Shown piece by piece: positions 24,946 to 34,395 of a stretch of DNA of 64,000 nt. A program made the position numbers and the translations under genes. The stretch is from the NCBI RefSeq assembly GCF_900143535.1, contig NZ_FRFA01000002.1, positions 124,001 to 188,000 of the forward strand, written 5' to 3'. Within the stretch, counting starts at the first letter, position 1. Every line of letters begins with the position of its first letter. Source of the DNA: Tateyamaria sp. Alg231-49 (GTDB lineage: Bacteria; Pseudomonadota; Alphaproteobacteria; Rhodobacterales; Rhodobacteraceae). The notes beneath the pieces were generated by a model, which had not been told where the DNA came from, searched no databases, and saw only the letters and a list, made by a program, of their open reading frames with translations.

Positions 24946-25384
24946 GGTTCCGGACACTGAAACGCAAGACCCGTTCGTTCACGAAGTGCGCGTTGCATGG
25001 GGTGATTGCGACCCGGCGGGCATTGCCTATACCGGGCGGCTGCCTTGGTTTGCGCTGGATGCCATCAACGCGTGGTGGGAGGCCCACACAGGTGGTGACG
25101 GCTGGTACCAGTTGGAACTGGATCGCAATATTGGCACGCCGTTTGTGCATCTCAGTATGGATTTTCGCGCTCCGGTCACGCCCCGCCACCGATTGATGTG
25201 CGAGGTGTGGCCCAGTCGTTTGGGAACCTCGTCGATCACTTTTTCAATGCTGGGCCGACAGGCGGGCGACGTGTGTTTCGAAGGCACGTTCACCTGCGTT
25301 TTCATTATCGCCGATCAGTTCAAAAGCCAGCCAGCCCCAAAAGATCTGCGCGAAATCATCGCACCATTGCTGCGCAGTTCTTAA
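24857..25384 (+). CDS. Acyl-CoA thioesterase, 4-hydroxybenzoyl-CoA thioesterase family
   Basis: A hot-dog-fold thioesterase. The core begins EVRVAWGDCDPAGIAYTGR; the Asp of DCDPAGI matches the catalytic residue of 4-hydroxybenzoyl-CoA thioesterase. The start is uncertain: an ATG at 24857 overlaps the flavodoxin gene by 89 bp, whereas CTG at 24938 has GGAGG nine bases upstream and would give a compact 148-residue enzyme that overlaps the flavodoxin stop. The domain itself needs nothing upstream of about 24960. It probably releases CoA from trapped aromatic CoA esters. Confidence 0.85.
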   Translation: MRLVLTCPRTSPCLGSTGSWSIWRLQKLPEVPDTETQDPFVHEVRVAWGDCDPAGIAYTGRLPWFALDAINAWWEAHTGGDGWYQLELDRNIGTPFVHLSMDFRAPVTPRHRLMCEVWPSRLGTSSITFSMLGRQAGDVCFEGTFTCVFIIADQFKSQPAPKDLREIIAPLLRSS

Positions 25385-25443
25385 ATCTCTTGAAGCGGCC
25401 CTCGGCTGGGCTAGAACTAACTGAAATTACCGGAAATTCGCAT

Positions 25444-26337
25444 ATGGCATCCCCCAAACCTATCCCTTGTGTTTCTGTCCCTCTGATCAGCCGTCTGGCT
25501 GACCGGGTACGGGCGGCGCGGGTGCAACTGGGGCTGCCTCGGCGCGAATTGTCCGAACGCTCTGGGGTGTCACCGCGTTATCTGGCGCAGCTTGAGGCGG
25601 GCGAGGGGAACATTTCGGTTTTGCTGCTGCACAGGGTGGCCACGGCGCTGAACGTTCAGATCGAAGATTTGCTGTCGGAAACCACCCCGTTTGACGAGGA
25701 TGTAGCCCGCGTGGCGCGGCTTTATGAGCAAGCGCCTGTGCCGGTGCAGGGCCGTGTGCGTGCGTTGCTGGCGCCCGAAAACCCGCAGACATTGCGCGCA
25801 CAGCGCATATGCCTTGTTGGATTGCGTGGGGCCGGAAAATCAACGCTGGGACGCATGGCGGCGGGCAAGTTGAAAATTCCCTTTATCGAACTGACGGACG
25901 AGATCGAGGCGGATGCCGGCATGCCGCTGGGCGAGGTGATGGCGCTTTATGGCCAGGACCGTTACCGCGCCATGGAGGCGCAGGCGCTGGCGCGTGTGGT
26001 TGAGAGCCATGACAAGTTGATCCTTGCCGTTGCGGGTGGGATCGTGGCGCAAACGGCCACGTACGAGCAGGTGCTGGAACGCTTTCACACCGTGTGGGTC
26101 CGCACGAGCCCTGCTGAACATATGGCCCGCGTGCGTGCACAGGGCGATTTACGCCCGATGGAAGGCAACCCCGAAGCGATGGATCAGCTCAAGACATTCC
26201 TGACCATCCGCGCGCCTTTGTATGAGCGTGCGCACGCTCAGGTGGATACAAGCAACAAGCCGGTGCAGACGTCGGTGAACGAGTTGCTTGCGACCATTGC
26301 AACCAACCAGTTTCTGGACCGTATCGGGCAGTCATGA
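25444..26337 (+). CDS. boxR: BoxR/BzdR-type regulator: HTH fused to shikimate-kinase-like domain
   Basis: A 297-residue regulator with an XRE-type helix-turn-helix (about residues 15-75, with LGLPRRELSERSGVSPRYLAQLE) fused to a shikimate-kinase-like domain (about 118-290) carrying the P-loop GLRGAGKST at 126-134. This domain order is specific to BzdR/BoxR, which sense benzoyl-CoA through the kinase-like domain and repress benzoate genes. The ATG at 25444 follows CCGGAAATTC. It overlaps the next gene by 4 bp. Confidence 0.95.
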   Translation: MASPKPIPCVSVPLISRLADRVRAARVQLGLPRRELSERSGVSPRYLAQLEAGEGNISVLLLHRVATALNVQIEDLLSETTPFDEDVARVARLYEQAPVPVQGRVRALLAPENPQTLRAQRICLVGLRGAGKSTLGRMAAGKLKIPFIELTDEIEADAGMPLGEVMALYGQDRYRAMEAQALARVVESHDKLILAVAGGIVAQTATYEQVLERFHTVWVRTSPAEHMARVRAQGDLRPMEGNPEAMDQLKTFLTIRAPLYERAHAQVDTSNKPVQTSVNELLATIATNQFLDRIGQS

Positions 26338-26801
26338 ACGGCTCTGTCGCTCCGCTACAGGATGCGTTCTGGCAAGCGTGTGAGCAGATGCTGATGGATC
26401 ACACGAACCCTTGGGAGTTGGATGCAGCACTTGTCGATTGGGGCTATGGCCTTGGGCCTTGCGAGGCGCAGGATCTGGTTGGGTTGGATGTGGTTTTGTC
26501 GGGTCGGTCCGGTTCGACGCCTTCCCCCATTCTTGCCCGCATGGTCACAGAAGGTCGGTTGGGCAAAAAGGGTGGTTGGGGGTATTACCGTTATCCCGGC
26601 GGTGGTGGTGCGGTGATCGATCCGCTGATCGAGGATTTAATCCTTGAAGAGGCGCATTTTGCCAAACGCGCGCGGCAGGAGTTGGAAGGGTCTGATCTGG
26701 TGACCCGCCTGCATTCTCTTGTTGGGCCAATGCTGCGCTCGGACGCGGAAGGTGCTGTTACGTTGCTGCATTTTCCGTCCGACAAGTTTGATTTGATTTG
26801 A
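26334..26801 (+). CDS. Stand-alone 3-hydroxyacyl-CoA dehydrogenase C-terminal domain protein
   Basis: A 155-residue protein resembling the C-terminal (3HCDH_C) dimerisation domain of 3-hydroxyacyl-CoA dehydrogenases. The pattern WELDAALVDWGYGLGPCEAQDLVGLDV matches its conserved block and GRLGKKGGWGYYRY is its usual tail. The N-terminal NAD-binding domain is absent and not encoded nearby in another frame. Its start overlaps the boxR stop (ATGA). Either an accessory subunit or the remnant of a split enzyme. The last codons lie in a (GATTT)n-like run. Confidence 0.75.
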   Translation: MNGSVAPLQDAFWQACEQMLMDHTNPWELDAALVDWGYGLGPCEAQDLVGLDVVLSGRSGSTPSPILARMVTEGRLGKKGGWGYYRYPGGGGAVIDPLIEDLILEEAHFAKRARQELEGSDLVTRLHSLVGPMLRSDAEGAVTLLHFPSDKFDLI

Positions 26802-26907
26802 TTTGATCTGAGGCGGCGTGCGGACGTTGTTTGCCACCTTGCGGTGTCAAAGGCGTCCCGGCCGTCGTCCCTTGGGCTCTACCCATTAATCACCACCACC
26901 CGAAAGC

Positions 26908-26931
26908 AAAACGCCCCGCAGGTGCAGGGCG
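26908..26931 (-). terminator. Intrinsic terminator for the VPLPA-CTERM gene
   Basis: On the minus strand CGCCCTGCA pairs with TGCGGGGCG (one G-U, tight loop), then TTTTGCTTT follows (down to about 26901). It lies 23 bp beyond the stop of the VPLPA-CTERM gene. Confidence 0.75.
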
Positions 26932-26953
26932 CTTCGTCAATTGTCAGGGCGTA

Positions 26954-27649
26954 TTAGCTACGGCGGCGTCGGCTCGCTATGCCCAAGGCTCCGAGGCCAG
27001 CCAGAAGAAGCGGTAGGCCAGCGGGGAGTGGGACAGCGGGAACCTCGGCCCATGTGACACTGTTGGATCGTACGTCTTGATCCTGGAACGAGCCGTTAAC
27101 CGTCACGGATTTGATAAGCTGAAAACTCTGGACTGAAAGTGAATTCAACAAACTGGCTGAGATAGGGTCAGTGCGAGACCATTTACTTTCGTCTAGATCA
27201 GACGCGATAACCAAAATTTGATAAATTGCCGGGTCAGGGGAAAACGCACTGCTGCGGAGGATAAATTTATCGCTAACGTCCAAGGATCTATCTGCAATGC
27301 CATCCTGCGTGCGAACGTCTCCATCGCTCGCCACGGCATCAAGTGTTTTCTCTGGGGCGATGAGTGAAAAAGCATCGTACCCGCTACGTAGAACGTCGTA
27401 GTCGAAACGGCGGCCGCCGCTTACTAAGGTCGCACCGCTGGAAACATCGGTGTCAAAGGTCACAAGAAGCGTCAGAGTCCGGCCTGTTGATGTCCCAAAT
27501 AGATCTTCCAGCAATTCATCAGGGCCAGTTACATCACTGACCGTTGCCTTAAATGTCTTCGTCGCCGCGCTCGCGCCTGTCGCCGCGCTCGCGCCTGTCG
27601 CCGCGACCATCATCACTGCCGCAACGGCGGCTGTAAAAAACTTCTTCAC
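26954..27649 (-). CDS. VPLPA-CTERM sorting domain-containing protein
   Basis: An exported protein of about 231 residues. It has an N-terminal signal peptide (KKFFTAAVAAVMMVAATGASA) and ends with VPLPAGLPLLLAGLGALG followed by an Arg cluster, the tripartite VPLPA-CTERM signal processed by a dedicated exosortase in Rhodobacterales. The middle part is a beta-rich extracellular domain without a known name. I start it at the GTG 27649, eight bases after GGGAG. An 18-bp unit is tandemly repeated at 27561-27578 and 27579-27596, doubling ATGASA at the end of the signal peptide. No exosortase gene is in the window. Confidence 0.85.
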   Translation of the reverse strand: MKKFFTAAVAAVMMVAATGASAATGASAATKTFKATVSDVTGPDELLEDLFGTSTGRTLTLLVTFDTDVSSGATLVSGGRRFDYDVLRSGYDAFSLIAPEKTLDAVASDGDVRTQDGIADRSLDVSDKFILRSSAFSPDPAIYQILVIASDLDESKWSRTDPISASLLNSLSVQSFQLIKSVTVNGSFQDQDVRSNSVTWAEVPAVPLPAGLPLLLAGLGALGIASRRRRS

Positions 27650-27810
27650 AGTTAAGTCTCCCAAAATACCGCATTATTTTTGCAAACTGTCAGGAAAAAT
27701 CAAGATAGATGTTACGTTTACAGCTTGCGGTAGCATCGGTGAGCGCGGCTTGGTGGCCTGAAGTTCAGTTGGGACGAATGGGTCTTGGGCCTAGGCGTTG
27801 TTGCGCCAGT

Positions 27811-28299
27811 CTAGCCCTGCATCAGGATGATCAGCGTGCCCAATCCCCAGAGCGTCATCTGGTAGTGCGTGTTCTGTGCCCCTTCGTGACAGAACCAGTA
27901 GCAAAAGTGATTGCCCACGATCAGGAATCCGGCCCAGACGCCGGTGAAGAGCATGGCTCCGACAATCGCGATGCTGCGTCCTGTTTCGGCACTGCCGGTA
28001 CCTGCAATGCCCATGAGCAGCGCCACAGTCCCGATCCAGAGCACGACGGCTGCCAGCAGTTCGACGCCGACGACCAGACGGAATGCCAGTTGTTGCAGGC
28101 GTCGATCGGAGATGGCGCGGTGCGCAAGAGGGGCGTAGGCATCGGGGTATTCGGCCTTGAGACGCGTCATTTCCATCACTTCGGCAGTGTAGGTTTCGTT
28201 CACCGAAGGGTGCAGAATGTTGTCGCGCACCCCAAGCGTCAGCCACGCGGCGATCAGGGATGTGGCAAGGGCCTGTGCGGCCAGAATTGTGGTTTCCAT
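27811..28299 (-). CDS. DUF2165 family small integral membrane protein
   Basis: A 162-residue inner-membrane protein with hydrophobic helices near residues 3-20, 72-95, 105-130 and 148-160, and a conserved NHFCYWFCHEG motif before the last helix. The pattern matches the DUF2165 family of predicted small membrane proteins, whose function is unknown. I chose the ATG at 28299; an ATG at 28329 would add ten polar residues. The terminator of the upstream operon sits between this gene and the binding-protein gene, so it is probably transcribed on its own. Confidence 0.8.
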   Translation of the reverse strand: METTILAAQALATSLIAAWLTLGVRDNILHPSVNETYTAEVMEMTRLKAEYPDAYAPLAHRAISDRRLQQLAFRLVVGVELLAAVVLWIGTVALLMGIAGTGSAETGRSIAIVGAMLFTGVWAGFLIVGNHFCYWFCHEGAQNTHYQMTLWGLGTLIILMQG

Positions 28300-28329
28300 G
28301 GCATTTGCCTTTGATTGTGCGCCTTCCAT

Positions 28330-28360
28330 AAAAAAGGGGCCGCCCTAGAGAGGCGGCCCC
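28330..28360 (-). terminator. Intrinsic terminator of the six-gene operon
   Basis: On the minus strand GGGGCCGCC (28360-28352) pairs perfectly with GGCGGCCCC (28344-28336) around a 7-nt loop, followed by TTTTTT (28335-28330). It lies 25 bp after the stop of the binding-protein gene and closes the operon 28386-35096. Confidence 0.9.
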
Positions 28361-28385
28361 GATCATGTTCGCGCAGTCGTCTGGA

Positions 28386-30041
28386 TCAGGTCCAGGCGAT
28401 TTGCTCGGGGCGAATTTCGAACGAGATGTGGTGGTTGCCGCCAACCAGACCTTCTTTGGTGTGGTTGTACAGCGACCGCCAGTAAGGCTGGATGGTTACA
28501 GCATCGGCTTGCAGGATCGCCTGACCTTCGGCCATCAGGGCACGGCGTGCCTCGATATCCGCTGTTGCCAGTGCTTTTTCCAGAACGGCGTCGAATTCAG
28601 GGTTGGAGTACCCAAATTCGTTCCATGCCTCGCCAGTGCGGTAGGCAAGCGCCCAGATCTGCACGCCAAGTGGACGGTGGTTCCAGTTGGTCGAGCTGAA
28701 CGAATACTTGGTCCAGTCGTTCCAGAAGGTCGAACCGGGCAGGATTGTCCGTTTGACGTTGAAGCCTGCATCCCGCAGCTGGGCTGCCACCGCGTCGGTG
28801 GTGTCCTTGCGCCATGCATCGTCGATCGAGAACAGCTCGTGCTCGAAGTCCATCATGCCGGCTTCTTCCATCAGCGCGCGCGCGCCTTCGGGGTCGACCT
28901 TAAGAGCTGGCAGCTCGGCATATTCGGGGTGCATCGGACCAACGTGGTGGTTTTCGGCCGGTACGCCGCGCCCGGCATAGCCGAGTTCAAGCAGAACCGA
29001 GTTGTCCACGGCCATGTTGATCGCCTGACGTACGCGGGCATCCGCGTAGGGCTTTTTGCCATCGACTTCTGCCAACTGGTTGGGGCGGATAACGATGGTC
29101 GCAGCAGTCACGATTTCGTTGTTCACCCAGCCATCGAGTGTGTCGAAGATGTCGATGAATTCGCCTTCGATCGAGTACGTCATGTCGATCTCTTCGGCTT
29201 CGGCTGCGGCCACAAATGCCGATGGGTCCGTGCCGTAGTCGATGTACTCAAGCCGGTCGAGATAGGCGCCGTTGCCTTCGTTCCACCATGTGTGGTCGGG
29301 GTTGCGGACCAGAACGGCCTTTACGCCCACTTCGAGCATTTCAGGCAGGTAGGGGCCTGTGCCGATTGGGCTGTCGATGCTGTCGAGCGAAGTGTCGGGG
29401 TGCACGATGGCCGCTGGGTAGTCCGCCATGCCGGGGATCAGTGACACATCGGAGGCTGGCAAGTTCAGCTTTACCGTATGGGAATCGACGACTTCGATGC
29501 CGCCTTCGATGGCCTTGTCGGTGTTCGGATCGATCAGCGTCGCAAAGCGGCCCGCCATCGAGTTGCCTTCAACGGCCTTGTCACACCAGCCTGTGATATT
29601 GCGTGCAACGTCTTCGGCTGTGAAGTCGTCACCGTTGTTCCACTTGACGCCTTTACGGACGTTCAGAGTGTATTCTGTCGCGTCATCGTTGATTTCCCAG
29701 CTTTCGAGCAGTTTGCCGGAGAATGTGCCGTCGTTTTCGTAGTGGACGAGGTATTCCTGCCAGCCGCGTGAGAAGTTCGCGATTTGCGACCAGTCGTAGG
29801 TACGAGGGTCTTTGAGGCCACGGACTTCCATCTGGCAGCGGACGGTGCCGCCCATCTGGTGCGCTGCGGCTTGTGCAGGCGTGGCCATGCCAAGCATGGC
29901 ATAGGCGGTTGCAGTCGTGGCGCCGAACGCGCTGGCCAGTGCCAGAAACTCGCGACGGTTGACCGGATCAGTGCCGACTTTACCGGCCGAATCCACAACG
30001 GATTGCGGCAACGGTTTGCCGGTACGTGTCAAAAATGTCAT
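28386..30041 (-). CDS. ABC transporter substrate-binding protein, family 5 (oligopeptide type), Tat-exported
   Basis: A periplasmic binding protein of 551 residues of the SBP_bac_5 type. The N terminus has a twin-arginine signal ([14 protein letters not shown]) after an unusually long polar stretch of about 33 residues, with cleavage near AQAAA. The mature part has the family's [22 protein letters not shown] block. AGAGGAAG precedes the ATG at 30041. It is the last gene of the operon, 130 bp after the TauD gene. No ABC permease or ATPase genes are nearby, so it must share a transporter encoded elsewhere. Cargo unknown. Confidence 0.9.
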   Translation of the reverse strand: MTFLTRTGKPLPQSVVDSAGKVGTDPVNRREFLALASAFGATTATAYAMLGMATPAQAAAHQMGGTVRCQMEVRGLKDPRTYDWSQIANFSRGWQEYLVHYENDGTFSGKLLESWEINDDATEYTLNVRKGVKWNNGDDFTAEDVARNITGWCDKAVEGNSMAGRFATLIDPNTDKAIEGGIEVVDSHTVKLNLPASDVSLIPGMADYPAAIVHPDTSLDSIDSPIGTGPYLPEMLEVGVKAVLVRNPDHTWWNEGNGAYLDRLEYIDYGTDPSAFVAAAEAEEIDMTYSIEGEFIDIFDTLDGWVNNEIVTAATIVIRPNQLAEVDGKKPYADARVRQAINMAVDNSVLLELGYAGRGVPAENHHVGPMHPEYAELPALKVDPEGARALMEEAGMMDFEHELFSIDDAWRKDTTDAVAAQLRDAGFNVKRTILPGSTFWNDWTKYSFSSTNWNHRPLGVQIWALAYRTGEAWNEFGYSNPEFDAVLEKALATADIEARRALMAEGQAILQADAVTIQPYWRSLYNHTKEGLVGGNHHISFEIRPEQIAWT

Positions 30042-30171
30042 TTTCTTCCTCTCTGTTGGCGGCGTGAAATCATGTTCGCGCCTTATGAGCCAAGGTGAGT
30101 GCCCCAGCCGTTGGTGTTGCAGTTTACCTGCTATACTCCGACACCCCACTTTCCGGGGGATCGCAAATAGT

Positions 30172-31044
30172 TCAAACGATAGGACGCATGGCGTCAACCC
30201 CATCCGTCGCTGTCGCGGATACACAAATACTCGATAAAACTCGGGGTTCTTTGTAATTCCACGCCCTCCCACGGTGCAAAACCGCCCTTTGGTCCCAAAT
30301 TAGGACGTCTCCGACCTGCCATTGGTGGCTATAGACATACTGATCTTGGGTTACCCAGGCGATCAGATCGTCGATCAGTTTGGTGCCCTCATCGGCTTCC
30401 ATCCCTTCGATCGCAAAGGCATGGCTGGCGATGTACAGCGCCTCGGCCCCGTTGACCGGATTGCGCCAGACGGCGTTCCAAAGCTGGTCGGGCCATTTGT
30501 GAAACATCGGCAACGCGGCGAGTTCAGGGCTGATCCGCGCCCGGCTATGGGATAGCCGGTGCCAGGCGGCCCGATCCCGGATACGGTCCTTGAGGCTGTC
30601 TGGCATGTCCGCCCATCCGGCGCGGGTCGAGGCCAGTTCCGTGGCCCCGCCCGTTTGCGTCACGACCCGTCCGATAAGGATGTTGACCAGAGCAGGTATG
30701 GGCAGAAAGGTACTATCGGCGTGCCAAAGCATGTTGGCTTTGAGGTTGAGCGTGTGCAGGTCCATTTCGGCTGTGACGGACCCGTCCTCGCACACATTGC
30801 TCACGCGGGATACTTTGAAATCCTCGCCCACTTCGAGGGTTTCGGTATCGCGGTCTTCGATGGGTCCAAACATTCGGGCAAGCCGCATATGCGCCGCATC
30901 GTCGATGGTTTGGTTTCGAAACAACAGGGCCGAGTGGGTTTCGAAGGCGTCGCGCACGGCGGCAAAGCTCTGCGTGTCGAGTTCGGCGAGTTCGACGTCG
31001 TGCACTTCGACCCCGAATGTTGCTGTCAGTGGTGTTGTTTTCAT
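30172..31044 (-). CDS. TauD/TfdA family Fe(II)/2-oxoglutarate dioxygenase
   Basis: A 290-residue double-stranded beta-helix dioxygenase. The iron ligands are the HADS motif near residue 105 (His and Asp of HxD) and the distal His in [16 protein letters not shown] near 260, where the Arg that binds 2-oxoglutarate follows. It couples 2-oxoglutarate decarboxylation to hydroxylation of an unknown substrate. The ATG at 31044 overlaps the TGA of the FAD oxidase gene by 1 bp, so the two are co-translated. Confidence 0.88.
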   Translation of the reverse strand: MKTTPLTATFGVEVHDVELAELDTQSFAAVRDAFETHSALLFRNQTIDDAAHMRLARMFGPIEDRDTETLEVGEDFKVSRVSNVCEDGSVTAEMDLHTLNLKANMLWHADSTFLPIPALVNILIGRVVTQTGGATELASTRAGWADMPDSLKDRIRDRAAWHRLSHSRARISPELAALPMFHKWPDQLWNAVWRNPVNGAEALYIASHAFAIEGMEADEGTKLIDDLIAWVTQDQYVYSHQWQVGDVLIWDQRAVLHRGRAWNYKEPRVLSSICVSATATDGVDAMRPIV

Positions 31045-32459
31045 CAGGTCTCGGTCTCCGTCTGAGTGAGAGATTGGATCGCGTCCGCGTCGAGATGTGC
31101 CACATCTGCCCAAAATCGCGACTTGGCCGCGTTGAGCAGCCCCTTGGGGTCCATCCGCTTTTTCCATGCCAAGTGGTTGTAATCTGCCTTGAGCCCGCCG
31201 CCTTCGACGTTCCACGTGTGGGCGTCGTAGACCGCAAAGCCGTTCGCCTCATAAGTTGCGTTGATCTCGGCGAGCCGTTCAGGTGTGGTGAACCAGATGA
31301 TGGGCAGATCGAAGGTCACGATCTCGCCCCCGACGCGCGCAAATTCGTGGTGCATCCAGACGTCATCGCCAATTTTGGGACGCAGGGCTGCGATGGCATT
31401 CGGATCAGGTGGGATGGGGCAGCCAATTTGTTGATAGGTGGCTGAACGGTCTGCCTTGAGCACTTGCAGCGTCGTGTGGTTGTAGCTGAAGTCGTAGACA
31501 TGCGGCAGGCCTGCGGCCTCTCGTTCGCTATCGGTGAGCATTAGGTCCACAAGCCCGCCCGATGCTGTGATCAGCGTACCAAAAGCATCGCGATCCTCGA
31601 TCGGGATCATCGACACGAGCAAGTGCTTTTCAGGCCGGATGCGTCCTTCGAGTTTGGGGAAGTAGGCGCAGATTCGGGCGTCGACCGTGGTCAGAAGTTT
31701 GCGGGCAATGTCGGTGGCCTCGGCAAGGGCGAGGCCGGCGGCGTAGGCGGCCTCGTACGTGTCGAAAGTGGCGATGCATCCGACCCAATCCCGTTTGGCC
31801 ACCGTGCGCAGGGTGACGTCTGTGATCACCCCGTTCAGCCCCCATGCGTGGTGGATGTGCAGGGCGTCCGCGCCTTCGAACACGTGGGCTTTTGGCGTTT
31901 CTTCAACGCTCATCGCGGTCAGAGAGACGATGTTGCCCGGATCGCGCAGCGCGCCGTTTGCGATGGAGCCGATCCCGGCGCTGCCGCCCGCCACGAACCC
32001 ACCGACGGTGGCGATGTCTTTGGTAGAGGGGAACATGGCCATTTCCTGACCTGACGCCTCAAGGGCGGTGTTGATGTCAGCCATCATCGCTCCGGCTTGT
32101 GCCTTCACATAGCCCTCACCCACCTCCAGCACTTTGTTCATCGCTGTCGTGTCGATGATCAGGCCGCCGTCCATTGGCACGGACTGCCCATAGTTCCCGG
32201 TGCCCCCCCCGCGCAGGACTATTGGCGCATCATGAGCGAAGGCCACGGCAAGGGTATGCGCCATCTCTTCGGCTGTTTTGGGCCTCGCCACCAGATCACC
32301 AAAACAGCGTTTCAACTCGGCATTCAGAATCGGGGAGTACCAGAAGAAGTCGCGGCTGCGTTTCTTGATCAGAACGGGTTCCGTTATGACTTCGACAGGG
32401 GCGAGTTGGTCTGCAAAGGCCGCCCAGTCGATGTTGGTCTTGCCGGATATGGAGGTCAT
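31044..32459 (-). CDS. FAD-binding oxidase/dehydrogenase (PCMH fold, GlcD-like)
   Basis: A 471-residue flavoprotein with a PCMH-type FAD domain. The pyrophosphate loop VLRGGGTGNYGQSVP (about residue 80), followed by FPSTKDIATVGGFVAGGSAGIGS (about 143-165), is typical of the FAD-linked oxidases that include glycolate and D-lactate dehydrogenases. It overlaps the amidohydrolase gene by 4 bp and the TauD gene by 1 bp. It presumably oxidises a hydroxy acid or related intermediate of the same pathway. Substrate not readable. Confidence 0.85.
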   Translation of the reverse strand: MTSISGKTNIDWAAFADQLAPVEVITEPVLIKKRSRDFFWYSPILNAELKRCFGDLVARPKTAEEMAHTLAVAFAHDAPIVLRGGGTGNYGQSVPMDGGLIIDTTAMNKVLEVGEGYVKAQAGAMMADINTALEASGQEMAMFPSTKDIATVGGFVAGGSAGIGSIANGALRDPGNIVSLTAMSVEETPKAHVFEGADALHIHHAWGLNGVITDVTLRTVAKRDWVGCIATFDTYEAAYAAGLALAEATDIARKLLTTVDARICAYFPKLEGRIRPEKHLLVSMIPIEDRDAFGTLITASGGLVDLMLTDSEREAAGLPHVYDFSYNHTTLQVLKADRSATYQQIGCPIPPDPNAIAALRPKIGDDVWMHHEFARVGGEIVTFDLPIIWFTTPERLAEINATYEANGFAVYDAHTWNVEGGGLKADYNHLAWKKRMDPKGLLNAAKSRFWADVAHLDADAIQSLTQTETET

Positions 32460-33634
32460 GTCAGCGTTTCCGTTGCGGGATGCAGGGCGGTGCGCCCAGA
32501 AATGAGCGTGGCGGTGTGCGCGGCGTCGCAGGTGAGCAGGTCGGATAAATGTGCGCCTTCGACTTTTATGGGTTTGCGCCCAAGGGCGGCTGCGGCATCG
32601 GTGGTGATTGCAGTTAGCCAGTCGCCCAATGGCGGGTCGAGATGCGCCGTAACGCAGGCCAGCGCAAGCGCTGCGCGTGGGTCATGGGCGCCCAGCGGGC
32701 AAAAGGCGTCGGCCACGTTGTCCGAAGCCACGACGACTTTGACCCCGGCGTCGCGCAACTCGTGCAACCGTGTGATCCCGCGCCTGTCCGGCGTGCCGTC
32801 TGTGCGTCCTTGCAGGTAGAGGTTGGTGATGGGGAGCGCGCATATTGTAATGCCCGCGCGTGCGCATTTGTCGGCGATGCGCGTGAAATCGTCTGGGGTG
32901 CGGTCCATCAGGCTGACCGCGTGTCCACAGAGGATCGGGCCCTCGAATCCGGTGGCAAGGGCGGTGTCCGCTATAGCTTCAAGCCCGTTGAAATCCCCAA
33001 GCCCCTCGTCCACGTGAAAATCCAGCATCAGCCCATGCCGCGTGGCAGCGGCAAAGATGTTGTCCAGACCCGCCTGCGTCGTGTCATGCCCAAGCACAAA
33101 CGCGCCCGCCACGCCGCCCGTGAGGGCCAGCAGATCACTTACTTTCTCGGCAAATTCGTGGTCCGCCCATTGCCCGATGCCGCAGAGTGCGGCGAGTTGC
33201 AGGTCCGGATAGTCTTCTGCACATTCCAGCAGCACGGACCAGCTGAGCGGCGGTGCGGCTGTGTCGCCCCAATCGACATGGCTGCGGATGGCGCGGCACC
33301 CGTTGGAGTGCGCCTCATTCAGCCCCTGCATTGCGCGGGCGCGCAGGTCGTCTTCGTCCCAGTTGTTCTTGTCTGCGCGTTGTTGAGTGATCGCATGGGC
33401 GAGGTCCCCGCCAACTTGCCCGATGCGCTGGATGGTGTGGCATTTGTCGAGATGGCAGTGGGCCTCGGTCAAATAGGGGATGAGCGTGCACACATCTCCG
33501 CCTGTCGGCGGGGCAAGGCCAAGCAGCCGTCCATCCTTGATAAAGGGCACACCGCGCCTGCAATCCCCTGCCGGCTCACCGCCAAAGGAGGAGGGATCAG
33601 CGATGAACGCAGTGGGCACCAACACGTCTGTCAT
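32456..33634 (-). CDS. Amidohydrolase family protein, cytosine deaminase-like
   Basis: A 392-residue metal-dependent hydrolase of the cytosine-deaminase / AtzC-like clade. Visible motifs: EAHCHLDK (metal-binding HxH, about residue 57), HVDEGLGD (about 200), CGHAVSL (about 235) and the late Asp in ASDNVADAF (about 305). Members deaminate cyclic amidines such as cytosine, isocytosine or ammelide derivatives. It overlaps neighbours by 4 bp on both sides. The real substrate is unknown, but a nitrogen heterocycle would fit the creatininase gene next to it. Confidence 0.85.
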   Translation of the reverse strand: MTDVLVPTAFIADPSSFGGEPAGDCRRGVPFIKDGRLLGLAPPTGGDVCTLIPYLTEAHCHLDKCHTIQRIGQVGGDLAHAITQQRADKNNWDEDDLRARAMQGLNEAHSNGCRAIRSHVDWGDTAAPPLSWSVLLECAEDYPDLQLAALCGIGQWADHEFAEKVSDLLALTGGVAGAFVLGHDTTQAGLDNIFAAATRHGLMLDFHVDEGLGDFNGLEAIADTALATGFEGPILCGHAVSLMDRTPDDFTRIADKCARAGITICALPITNLYLQGRTDGTPDRRGITRLHELRDAGVKVVVASDNVADAFCPLGAHDPRAALALACVTAHLDPPLGDWLTAITTDAAAALGRKPIKVEGAHLSDLLTCDAAHTATLISGRTALHPATETLT

Positions 33635-34395
33635 TTGCGCGCACCCATTTCAAAACCTGCGAAGTCTTCTAGCCAGCGCCCAAACCCCTGTGCTGCCGAG
33701 TTGAGCAGGATTTCCCCTTTTTCGACCGTTGCGGCGGCGGCGTTTCCAAGTGCGCCTTCTGCGTTCAGATCGTCGATGGTCCAGCCGGGGCGCGCGGGTT
33801 GACCGGTGAGGCCGGTAAGGTGACCTGCGGCCTCCCAATCTTGCATCTTTGTTTGGAAATCTTGCGCAAGGTCCATGTTCACAAGGTTAGGCCGGGCCGC
33901 CAGCATGGCACTGGTTTCTGTGTCGCCTGCGTGCAGATCATGGGTCATGGCGGAGGGATCAAAGCCGCTAAGATCGGCAAAGGCGAACCAACTTGCGTGC
34001 GCTGCGATCAGGCCGTGATCAATGCGGGCTGCGCGCACCGCGACTTCGAGCAGTGCGGTGTTTCCGCCGTGTCCGTTGAAGTAGATCAGCCGCTTGACGC
34101 CAGCGCGTGCGACCGAGGCGGTGATGTCGCGCAGGACGGCCAGCAGGGTTTCTGCACTAAGTGTGAGGGTGCCCGCGTGTGCGATGTGTTCGTCGGATTT
34201 GGTGATGCTGAGCGTGGGCAGTTGGAGCGCGTTTGCCGTGGTCTTTGTCCGTGCCAGTACGGCCTCGGTCAGGGTGGTGTCGACGCAGAAGGGCAGGTGG
34301 GGGCCGTGCTGTTCCGTTGCGCCGAGTGGCAGGATTGCGATGGCGCCGCTTGCATCGATCGTGCCGCGTGAGAGATCTGACCAGAGCGGGATCAT
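33631..34395 (-). CDS. Creatininase family protein
   Basis: A 254-residue member of the creatininase fold, whose enzymes hydrolyse cyclic amides or formamides (creatinine, FAPy compounds). Metal-ligand motifs are present: LPLGATEQHGPHLPF near residue 22, and YFNGHGGNTALLE near 110. I chose the ATG at 34395 (MIPLWSDLS), which overlaps the upstream gene stop by 4 bp. The adjoining deaminase-like amidohydrolase suggests that the pair opens and deaminates a cyclic N-compound. Confidence 0.88.
   Translation of the reverse strand: MIPLWSDLSRGTIDASGAIAILPLGATEQHGPHLPFCVDTTLTEAVLARTKTTANALQLPTLSITKSDEHIAHAGTLTLSAETLLAVLRDITASVARAGVKRLIYFNGHGGNTALLEVAVRAARIDHGLIAAHASWFAFADLSGFDPSAMTHDLHAGDTETSAMLAARPNLVNMDLAQDFQTKMQDWEAAGHLTGLTGQPARPGWTIDDLNAEGALGNAAAATVEKGEILLNSAAQGFGRWLEDFAGFEMGARK

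Noticed and set aside
26788-26810. GATTT-type short tandem repeat as a phase-variable tract
   Set aside because: Only about three units, at the very end of a gene, where slippage would change just the last residues.
28365-29444. A 359-codon plus-strand frame
   Set aside because: Antisense shadow of the oligopeptide-type binding protein gene.
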